In this document: piece by piece, positions 11,866 through 19,195 of the stretch
How positions within the stretch are numbered: the stretch's first letter is position 1
Layout: the number at the start of each line of letters is the position of its first letter
NCBI GenBank assembly: GCA_963920635.1
Contig: OY987307.1
Span: 20,537,735-20,601,734, forward strand
Length of the DNA stretch: 64,000 bases
From: Pseudeuparius sepicola
Lineage: Eukaryota > Arthropoda > Insecta > Coleoptera > Anthribidae
Reading direction: 5' to 3'
Made by a program: the position numbers and the translations under genes
The notes under the pieces: model-generated
What the model was told of the DNA's origin: nothing
Databases searched by the model: none
What the model saw: the letters and a program-made list of their open reading frames with translations, nothing else

Positions 11866-13075
11866 CAGTATGGGAATCTCGGAAACTAGCGGAGATAGAA
11901 GGAAGGTTAAAAGGGGAAAGAATTTCAGTTTTGTGGGCCCAATAACGTGCCTTGTGGATTTGTGAAAAAGACATAGCTTACTAGATATTTTTAAAAAACG
12001 AAATTTTGGCGATTTATTTGAATCCGTCTAGCTTCTTTGTTTCTGATTTTGGATAAAAACTGTAAATACCAAAGTTGGAGCGATTTGTGTCCCCAATCAT
12101 GTCCTACTTTCCGTGACAGCTGTCATTTTCGAGATACGACACAAATTTGTGTTTCTTTAACTGGAAACAATAGTTGGCCATGGCCTCAAAGAATCAGGCA
12201 ATTTTAGAGCTTTCCAACGATGTAATACTCGATATAGTTATTCAGAAAAATAACGGAAACGGAACTATATGGTTTCAATTTAAAAAACAAGAGTTTGTGT
12301 CATATATCTCGAAAATGGCAGCTGCCGCTGAAATTAGGACATGATAACCGCATTGGGGACACAATTCCCTCCAACTTTGGTATTAACACTTTTCATCTAG
12401 ACGAAGCTAGATGGATTAGAATAAATCCACAAAATTTCGTTTATTTCTAAATATCTAGTAAGCCATGACTTTTTTCAAAAATCAACAAGGCGCGTTATAT
12501 TAGACCCACAAAACTGCAATTCTTTCCAATTTAACGCGTCTGTGGATTTTTGAAAAAGTCATGGCTTACTAGATATAGAAAGAAATGAAATTTTAGCCAT
12601 TTATTATAATCCATCCAGCTTCGCTGGTTTTAATTTAAGATGAATACTGTAAATACCAAAGTTGGAGGGAATTATGTTCCCAATGATGTTATCATGTCCT
12701 AATTTCCGCGACAGTTGCCATTTTCGAGATATGACACAACCTTGTGTTTTTTTTTCAATGGAAATAGTTTCCATTTAAAAAACAAAAGTTTGCGTCATAT
12801 GTCAAAAATGGCAGCTGATAACCGCATTTGGGACACAATTCCCTCCTATCCTTTTTATCTAAAAACAGAAACAACGAAGCTAGATGAATGAGAATAATAA
12901 ATCGCCAAAATTTCGGTTTTTCAAAATATCTAGTAAGCTATGACTTTTTTCAAAAATCCACAAGAAGCGTTAAAGTGGGCCCACAAAACTGCAATTCTTT
13001 AACCATTTAACCTTCCTTCTATCTCCGCTAGTTTCCGAGATCCCCATACTGATAAAAAGAATCACCCTATATGTG
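11866..13075. mobile_element. Compound palindromic element with four alternating inverted units
   Basis: The outer ends are inverted: AAACTAGCGGAGATAGAAGG near 11882 and its complement near 13010-13035. Inside, a unit of about 250-300 bp occurs four times in alternating orientation, near 11930-12330 (+), 12290-12530 (-), 12530-12800 (+) and 12790-13020 (-). Marker words are ACTAGATAT, AAATACCAAAGTTGGAG, TTTCGAGATA and their complements. No coding capacity is visible. The structure is a palindrome of palindromes, probably from tandem or inverted duplication of a foldback. Confidence 0.8.
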
Positions 13076-13225
13076 GTTTCAATAGCTTTATTAGTATCAG
13101 ATATATCAAAAATTGTTTTTCTTTTTGCAAACTATGGCATCCTGTAGCTTTCCTAAAGGGGTTATTTTTCAAAGTATTTCTATTATTTCTCAAAGTTTGT
13201 CAATTAAAAAGTGAAGAGACTTGTA

Positions 13226-14119
13226 TACAGTGTGGTCATTTAAGTGTGCAACATATGAGATTTTTTTTATTAATTGCACAACGAAAATACAAGTATTCCC
13301 GAAAGTTGGTGCATGTTCAATAATCATATTAGGCGCACTTAGAATGGTTGCATGTCAAACAGCATACAGGGTAGGTCGAAAAATATAAAAATTGTACAAG
13401 AGTAAAGTACCCTTATTTCAGAAAATTCAGCAAAATGTTATTAAGAAAAGTTGTCTAGAATTAAAAGTTATGCCTAAATACCAATACATGGCGTCCTAAG
13501 AAAAAGAAATATATTTTTTGAAAAACATTAATAATTTCCTAAAAAAATTGTTTTAATATTCACCCTAAACAATTTCATAAATCAATCAAAATTATATCAA
13601 TTTCTCATAACTTTGTTCAAATTCAAGCATATTTGTAAAATTAACTTAGATTTTTAATTTTTTAGGGAATCACAAACCTCATGTTTGTTGCAACGATATT
13701 AACAAAACTTTAAAATTTCGCAAAAATTCTTATGAACAAGGTAAAACATTAGTAATGATAATGTGTACCTATATTAAAAAACTCATTTAAGGTGCAAATT
13801 TTTTATTTTAAATGCTTATTAAGATATCATGGAAGTTAATTGACGAAAAAGAATTTTTTTACGAGGCTCTGTTTTGGTATTTAAGCATATATTTTAATTC
13901 TAAACAATTTTTCTTAATAACCTTTTGCTGAATGTTTTGATTTTTTTGTGCAATTCTTATATTTTTTAACCTACCCTGTATGCTGTTTAACTTGCAACCA
14001 TTTTAAGTGCACCTAATATGATTACTGAACATACATCAACTTTCGGCGATGTCTGTATTTTGGTTGTGCAATTAATAAAAAAAGTCCCATATGTTGCACA
14101 CTTATATGACCACACTGTA
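13226..14119. mobile_element. Palindromic element (2 x 139-bp arms) carrying a second element at its centre
   Basis: Outer arms 13226-13364 and 13981-14119 are reverse complements, ending TACAGTGTGGTCAT and ATGACCACACTGTA. Between them lies an inner element at 13365-13980 with its own inverted ends TACAGGGTAGGTCG / TTAACCTACCCTGTA and long internal inverted arms (CAATTTTTCTTAATAACCTT type words). Removing the inner element and one TA leaves AGCATATGCT, a perfect dyad, at the middle of the outer arms. The alternative reading is a single element with internal repeats of its own terminus. No gene is present. Confidence 0.82.
13365..13980. mobile_element. Inner long-TIR element (616 bp) nested in the previous one
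   Basis: It begins TACAGGGTAGGTCGAAAAAT and ends with CCTACCCTGTA. The arms share TTATTAAGAAAA / TTTTCTTAATAA and TATTTAAGCATA-type words up to the centre near 13670. It is flanked by the mirror sequences AACAGCA and TGCTGTT of the outer palindrome. Confidence 0.7.
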
Positions 14120-14336
14120 GACGGAGCACAACAACACTACACGACAGCTCGTCGCCCACATCACAGCTGTTTGTGGTTGTTTACACGTGTCAAAACTGCG
14201 AATACGAGCAAAATTTTCGTGTTTTTTTTAGGCTTCGAGTCGTACAACGTCTATAAGCACAAAGCGACCAAAAACCCCCTACAATTTGCACATTTTTCGA
14301 GTGTAAACGAGCCCAAACGCCCGCCACGCCGCCGAC

Positions 14337-14966
14337 CTCAGACTAATGAATAAAGGGGACGAATTTGTTTACAAATTTAAGTGAATTGTTGACAGGCATA
14401 GTTGTTTATTACTATCCCCATGTTTACAAATATTGGTCTTACTGACCTGCCCCAAACATGTTGTCACATTTAAGAGTAACAATAACTAGGAATATCATAA
14501 ATAAAACCGGCAATTTCTTTAGTAGATGCATTGAACGTAAAATTGCCCTCACTTATAAAATTCAGACGGAACAGTAAAGTAAAACAACCTCTTCGTGTTC
14601 AAGAAGTTTATGTAGGTGTTTTATTATTGACAAAATGGTTATAGTAGAGAACACCCATTACTTTTCGCACTAATCGGCAACGTTGCGGCAGTTTGACAGG
14701 GACCAAAGTTAGCGCTTGCTCAAATTGTTTGTTTTCCATTTTGTTTGTTTTAATCGAGTTTTTCGTGCGGTTCCAAGTTTAAAATATTAAAAAATGGTAA
14801 AAAGGTGCATAAAGTGCAAGTGTCTTTCCTCTAAAGTGAAAAAAGAGAATATTTCGTTCCATAGGTAGTATTTGTAAATACATTTATCTTTTTCATAAAG
14901 TGAGAAGGCTCAGCTTACTGTTTACATCTGTATAAAGACGGTGTCCCCTTTATTCATTAGTCTGGG
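14337..14966 (+). mobile_element. P-element-like deletion derivative (630 bp) with 8-bp target duplication
   Basis: Terminal inverted repeats of 24 bp (one mismatch) lie at 14337-14360 and 14943-14966, with core CAGACTAATGAATAAAGGGG. They are flanked by the direct repeat CCGCCGAC at 14329-14336 and 14967-14974. An 8-bp target duplication with short TIRs fits the P superfamily. The only coding remnant is a first exon encoding the start of a THAP domain (14794-14864), the DNA-binding domain that P transposases carry. Nearly everything between that exon's splice donor and the right TIR is missing, so this is an internally deleted, non-autonomous copy. It sits about 25 bp inside the candidate host intron, next to the promoter, as P elements often do. 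Confidence 0.85.
14794..14864 (+). pseudogene. First exon of a THAP-domain P-like transposase (remnant)
   Basis: The exon reads M-V-K-R-C-I-K-C-K-C ... E-N-I-S-F-H-R and ends at the splice donor AG|GTAGTA after 23 full codons plus two bases. THAP domains start with C-x4-C near residues 5-10 and continue into an SFHRFP-type motif; here C5 and C10 have the right spacing and SFH(R) is present, with the arginine codon split at the exon boundary. The remaining zinc ligands (C-x2-H) would lie in the next exon, which has been deleted. It therefore cannot make a working domain. In the intact relative this exon would start the transposase that binds the element's ends. Confidence 0.75.
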
Positions 14967-15004
14967 CCGCCGACAAACAACCTAACCTCAAACCCCGCAC
15001 TCAC

Positions 15005-15019
15005 CGCCTCCGAATCCAT
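15005..15019 (-). CDS. Candidate host first coding exon (M-D-S-E-A), partial gene
   Basis: On the minus strand GCC-ATG-GAT-TCG-GAG-GCG is followed at once by GTGAGT (15004-14999), a consensus 5' splice site, giving a five-codon exon in phase 0. The GCCATGG start context is strong, and a CpG-rich leader precedes it. The continuous frame through the splice site is proline/arginine-rich upstream and is a composition artefact. No downstream exon was identified in the window, and the protein cannot be named. The call rests on the start context and donor only. Confidence 0.4.
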
Positions 15020-15440
15020 GGCGTCCGCGCCGCCGCCGTCGCGTGGTTTGGCCGCGGGGGCGCTCGGGTCATAGGTGGGTGGGTGGGTGGGGGGGGGGGG
15101 TCGGGGGGGCGCGCGCGCCTCCGTGCGTCGTCGCGGCGGTCGGCGTCGCGGTGCGTAGCGTGCGCGCGGCCGTCGCGGTTTGAGCGGCGGCCGGGCGGAC
15201 GGAACGCTGGCCGCGTCCGCCGGCGGCCTTGCCGGCACCCTCCCGGCCCGCCGACGACGACGGGGGGAAAAAAAGGCCGAGATTCCGGAGCGGGATGGTG
15301 GGGGGATGCGCGGCCGATTCAAGGGTAAGAGCGCGGACGCGGTGCGCGTGGCTGGGTGGGCAGCGGGAGAGTGGTACGGGGCGCGCGGGACGACCGGCGA
15401 CGTTCGACGGTTTGGGACGGGCGCTGGACGCATGCAAAAT

Positions 15441-15545
15441 ATATGTGCATTTGCTATCGCGGCTGAAAATATTCAAATTTTGGGAAATAATTATTGTTCT
15501 TCGGCCAATCATCTATTTATTAGTGTAACTACACACACTTATGTG
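15441..15545. other. Spacer between GC island and hAT remnant
   Basis: Short AT-rich spacer with nothing recognised. Confidence 0.4.
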
Positions 15546-16180
15546 CACGGGCGTAGCCAGGATTTAGTTTTTTGGGGGGGGGGGGGTTTAGTTTGAGAAG
15601 TAAATAAAACAACAAAAATATACTTACATGAAATTAATATCTATATATTCATCCGAAAAACTACGACATATTTATAAAGTTCTTAACTTTAAATGAAATG
15701 GATAAATTAATTTCGTTCCTCTGCGCTAAATCTAAAACCATTAAAGAAGAAATCTTCGGCTTTTTCTTTTAAATATATCCACTACTTCATCTGCATGAAT
15801 TTCTGTTCCATAGTGAATGTTCATTAGAGCCAAACCATTAAGTCTGTTTTCACTTGTAGTGTTTCGTAAATAGTTTTTCAGTCTCCTTAGGCTCGAGAAA
15901 GACCTTTCTGGGGTAGCAGTGGATACAGGAATGGTAGCCAAGATTTGTAGTAATGTGTAAATATTAGGATAAAGGTTTTTATCGCACATATCTAAGCATT
16001 CCAAACTAGATTTCGGGGTAGGCAGTCTTCTTATCAGCATGCAAGGTAGCTGAAGCTTTGATAGCTAAATCCGAATTTGTTTCTTTATTAGAAACCCTTG
16101 ACCTTGACTACACCACTTTTTCCAGTAGTCCATACCTTTAAGTTTATCACCCTTCCTTTTTTCCCCTCCATTTTTCGACA
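15546..16180 (-). mobile_element. hAT transposon remnant (3' end and short 5' coding piece)
   Basis: The outer end at about 15546 reads GGGCGTAGCCAGGATTTAG, which matches a terminal motif common in hAT elements, followed by a G run near 15575. The hAT dimerisation domain lies at 15741-16040 on the minus strand. A short minus-strand frame starting M-E-G-K-K-G at 16171, followed in another frame by M-D-Y-W-K-K-W-C-S-Q, may be the N-terminus of the same protein joined to its C-terminus by a large internal deletion. The opposite terminus is not visible; a LINE fragment lies on that side. Confidence 0.65.
15741..16040 (-). pseudogene. hAT transposase, C-terminal dimerisation domain only
   Basis: About 100 codons survive. 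The motif TATPERSFSSLRRLKNYLR, followed by LNGLALMNIHY, is the signature of the hAT C-terminal dimerisation domain (hATC), through which transposase subunits assemble. The frame ends naturally at FKRKSRRFLL-stop. The catalytic RNase-H-like core, normally several hundred residues upstream, is absent: the upstream sequence changes frame and meets a stop within about 60 bp. The piece is therefore a deletion product. The presence of the 3' terminus at 15546 makes passive mobility conceivable. Confidence 0.85.
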
Positions 16181-16317
16181 GTAATAATGATTCACGTATC
16201 TATCCTTAACAAGGTCATCGAATAACAGCGCACTAAAATTACTCACTTACACGGTACACTTAATTCTCTTCACTATTCGTTCACCACTTTTCACTTTTAT
16301 TCGCTTCGAGTTCGCAT

Positions 16318-16425
16318 GGAACAATACTGCCGTAAGCGCGGTCACGCGCCGCGGCGCCGCTTATATAGCAGCCCAGTAGCCGTCCAGAAACTTCCACGAA
16401 CTTCCACAAAGTTCCGCTCATTTCG
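16318..16425 (-). promoter_or_regulatory. Heat-shock-type promoter on the minus strand
   Basis: Read on the minus strand, 16416-16385 carries clustered GAA/TTC units, including a perfect GAAGTTTC (GAA-nn-TTC) and further GAAGTTC and GGAAC units, resembling heat shock elements. A TATA box (CTATATAAG) follows at 16369-16361. Downstream come a GC-rich stretch and an A-rich leader with repeated GTGAA words (about 16310-16240), as in insect hsp70 genes. No HSP70-type coding start follows; the next frame is the short M-E-G-K-K-G piece next to the hAT remnant. I read it as a promoter fragment captured by, or lying next to, the hAT element. Confidence 0.5.
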
Positions 16426-16965
16426 TAGGCCTCTTCTCTATGACTCCGATAAACTCTTTGCAGAGGGTAAAATATTGGATATAAAGCAGCTTCTCTATAA
16501 ATCACACGTACAAGACTAGATATAGAGATGGTGGTTCCCTTTTCACATAAGCCTATAGGCCAGAGGTATTTCACGTATCAATCCATCAGATTCTACAATC
16601 GACTACCCAATGACATCAAGGAAGCATTTTCATTAAAAATATATGAACGAAAATTTTAACATATGGATACGATCAACACCCAGAATAGAATTTAGAAACA
16701 TCTAAATATTATATGCACTCTCAGTACGAATGCTGGAAACACAAGGCAAATTTTCTGAAAAAATCGACTATGACAAATTACCCGACAAGCGACAAATCAC
16801 CCGATTTACGACACATATAACCGACTTTGGAGCAAATATTATGTACGCACCCACGCACAGTGGGATCATCTACGTTTATTTTATTTTTATTTATTTAGTT
16901 TACTTTCATCATGTTAAATGGTTGCTAAATAAACGTTATTATTATTATTATTATTATTATTATAT
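16425..16965 (+). mobile_element. Non-LTR retrotransposon (LINE) 3' end, 5'-truncated
   Basis: Plus-strand frames, with one shift near 16550, read L-L-Y-D-S-D-K-L-F-A-E-G-K ... then F-Y-N-R-L-P-N-D-I-K-E-A-F, a pattern typical of the extreme C-terminus of CR1/Jockey-type LINE polyproteins, stopping near 16658. A 3' untranslated stretch of about 280 bp follows and ends in an (ATT)n tail at about 16936-16965. The reverse transcriptase itself is missing through 5' truncation. The insertion appears to have landed just upstream of the heat-shock-like promoter. Confidence 0.6.
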
Positions 16966-18124
16966 CGACTTAGCCAAAAGGCATTCGCACTCCCTCTACG
17001 GGGAACATTCACTCAGATCCTGGGTATCCCGGATACCATAAGGATCTGGCTCGGACGAGACCCTTGCCATGTTATCAGGCCTTAGGTGACATTGATGTTG
17101 TGGGACGATCCTGCATTCCCCATGAATTTCCTGACGGTTCGGGCTGTCGCAAGTAGTACCGCTTTCTGCATGGACCTGTAAAGACTATCACTTAGACCCA
17201 GCTCCTTGATGTTTCTCAGAAAACTTTTTGGTATAACACCAGTTGTTGACATGATGATTGGAATCGTCTGGACGTTCTCCATTTCCCATTGCCTTCTGAT
17301 TCGTTCTTCTAAATCTCTGTACTTCGCGATCTTCTCGACTTGCTTCACACGCAGGTTGTTGTTGTTCGGGATGGCCACATCAATCAGAGTTGTCTGCCTA
17401 GAAATTTTATCAACTATTATTAGGTCCGGTCTGTTATGGGCAACTCGTTGATCTGTCAGAACTGTACGATCCCAGTACATCTTGTAGTTGCTGTTCTCAA
17501 GAACAGGCTCCGGTGTGTAGCTGTAATATGGGATCCTCTCTGCCTGCACAAGCAGAAGTTTTTCCGCCAGTTCCTGGTGCAAGATCTTGGCAACCGAATC
17601 GTGTCGTTCCTTATATTCCGTTGATGCGAACATCTGACATCCTCCTGTTATGTGCTGGATTGTTTCTGAAGTTGGGCACCCGTATCTGCATCTGTCATCC
17701 ACTACCGATGCATCTCCTACAATGAATTTTAGGTTGTTGCGAGTTGGTATAACCTGATCTTGTATGGCCAGTAAGAAGCCTTCTGTCTCGGGGAACATTC
17801 TTCCCGAGGTCAGCCAGTAGTTCGACGCTAACTTGTCGACATCTTCCTGGTGGACCTCATTAGGATGCCTCCCGTGCAGCGGCTTCTCCAGCCATCTCTG
17901 TAGTGTATCGTTGTCGGTTCGGTGGTGATTTTGATGCTCGTGTTCCGTCAGACGTAGCGGTGTTGAGACGTCTGCTCCGCATATAGCTTTATGTAGTGTG
18001 GAGCTGTTGGCCTGTCTCTGGAAATAATTACGCAGATTTATTATTTGTTGGTCCAATTGCTTGCTGAGGTCTGCCAATCTTCTTCCTCCTAGTTGACGTG
18101 GCAGAGTAGTTCTTTCTACGCGCT
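16960..18124 (-). mobile_element. R2-type LINE, 5'-truncated copy 1
   Basis: The minus-strand coding region at 17082-18121 is followed by a 3' untranslated region (17081 down to about 16966) that ends in (TAA)n. The 5' end at about 18122 lies directly against the (TAA)n tail of a second copy. Short A/T-rich trinucleotide tails and 5' truncation are normal for target-primed reverse transcription. Confidence 0.85.
17082..18121 (-). pseudogene. R2-type LINE polyprotein, C-terminal part with restriction-like endonuclease
   Basis: The frame is open for about 345 codons (331 from the TTG at 18077; the frame continues upstream as V-E-R-T-T-L-P-R-Q-L-G-G-R-R). Numbering from that TTG, a CCHC knuckle is formed by C130, C134, H142 and C147, followed by R-P-D at 216-218 (HNRPDLIIVDK) and L-I-D-V-A-I-P at 231-237. 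This order of CCHC and PD...D is that of the restriction-like endonuclease at the C-terminus of R2-group LINEs, which nicks the target to prime reverse transcription. The protein ends V-R-K-F-M-G-N-A-G and stops. The reverse transcriptase and N-terminal domains are absent, and an in-frame TAG precedes the first codon at the junction. The surviving domain shows no internal stop. Confidence 0.82.
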
Positions 18125-18480
18125 ATTATTATTATTATCGACTTAGCCAAAAGGCATTCGCACTCCCTCTACGGGGAACATTCACTCAGATCCCGGGTAT
18201 CCCGGATACCATAAGGATCTGGCTCGGACGAGACCCTTGCCATGTTATCGGGCCTTAGGTGACATTGATGTTGTCGGACGTTCCTGCATTCCCCATGAAT
18301 TTCCTGACGGTTCGGGCTGTCGCAAGTAGTACCGCTTTCTGCATGGACCTGTAAAGACTATCAGTTAGACCCAGCTCTTTTATGTTTCTCAGAAAACTTT
18401 TTGGTATAACACCAGTTGTTGACACGATAATTGGAATCGTCTTGATGTTTTCCATTTCCATTATTATTATTATTATTATT
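18125..18480 (-). mobile_element. R2-type LINE, severely truncated copy 2
   Basis: The segment repeats the last 80 or so codons and the 3' untranslated region of copy 1 with a few differences (for example T-D-S-L for S-D-S-L, and S-D-N for S-H-N). Its (TAA)n tail is at about 18122-18137. A further (AAT)n run at 18460-18480 marks the upstream border. The two copies are head-to-tail, suggesting that copy 1 inserted into the tail of copy 2 or that both came from one tandem event. Confidence 0.83.
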
Positions 18481-19019
18481 ACTTCTTTTTCATAAGTCAA
18501 GCTTGGGTCAACAAAGTGTCCTTCGTCAGGACTAAAATTTAATTTTATTAAAAAATATAATTCATCTTACTATTAACTGAACTTATGTAATTTTCAGGGC
18601 TTTCATAAGAAAATAGTACAAATGTGTAAAAAATATTTAAAAAAATTATAATTCTTATTATCAATAGATGATACTATTCATTCATTCAAACGAAACAAAT
18701 ATCATATAAACAAACAACAAAATAGAAAACAACAACCAAAGAAGTTCGAAGTTTTTTTTTAATTCAAGGTTATATGTCAAAGTTACAAGTTACAAGATGT
18801 TTAAATACAGCAGTAGGTATATAGGTTATATCCTTTGAATAAAGAACCCCAGAAAAGAGCAAATTTGCCGGGACAGTTTCTGCATAATATGACGGGATGC
18901 CGTTTCCGTTTAACAGGGGCGTGCACCTTTGAATTGTTTCGACAAACTAATCGAGGCAGAAATCCTCATTTTTCTTGAAATCGGTACGCTCAATTATATT
19001 ATTTAATATTTTATATATA
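18481..19019. other. No gene recognised
   Basis: AT-rich; nothing supported. Confidence 0.4.
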
Positions 19020-19195
19020 AAAATTATAAGGCACGTTTATGGCTATAAGTTTAGGAATCCTTAATAAGACAGAAAATTTTAATTTCAAATGTTCAATTTT
19101 GAAGAAGTAGGTACCTACACAAACGCCTATGCCACTTTGGTACGTGGCCTCAAAAGGTAATTTAAATTACAAAATTGCTTACCGTATTGCTGTAT
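19020..19195. repeat. Dispersed repeat shared (inverted) with about 6205-6370
   Basis: CCTACACAAACGCCTATGCC and the following AGG(T/C)AATTTAAATTACAAAATT stretch recur in reverse complement at 6205-6290, and the similarity continues to a TAAGGCACGTTTA word at each distal end. Probably a transposon fragment; no termini are visible here. Confidence 0.7.

Larger units (their letters stand above)
14120..15440. promoter_or_regulatory. GC/CpG-rich island, probable host promoter, split by a P-like element
   Basis: Positions 14120-14336 and especially 14967-15440 are rich in CG dinucleotides, unlike the surroundings. On the minus strand the island leads into a short exon with a good start context and a consensus splice donor (15019-15005), so I read about 15020-15440 as promoter plus 5' untranslated leader. 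The + strand has (GGGT)n followed by G11 at 15073-15101, a strong G-quadruplex candidate. If the gene is real, sequence below 15005 is its first intron. Confidence 0.55.

Noticed and set aside
14018..14353. 111-codon plus-strand frame
   Set aside because: It crosses from a palindromic element through the GC island into the P-like TIR; no motif.
14957..15433. 158-codon Pro/Arg-rich open frame on the minus strand
   Set aside because: Composition-driven by the CpG island; it reads through a consensus splice donor and the P-like element's TIR, and overlapping frames on both strands are equally long.
16281..16574. 97-codon minus-strand frame
   Set aside because: It spans the heat-shock-like promoter, TATA box and the antisense of a LINE fragment; not a plausible protein.
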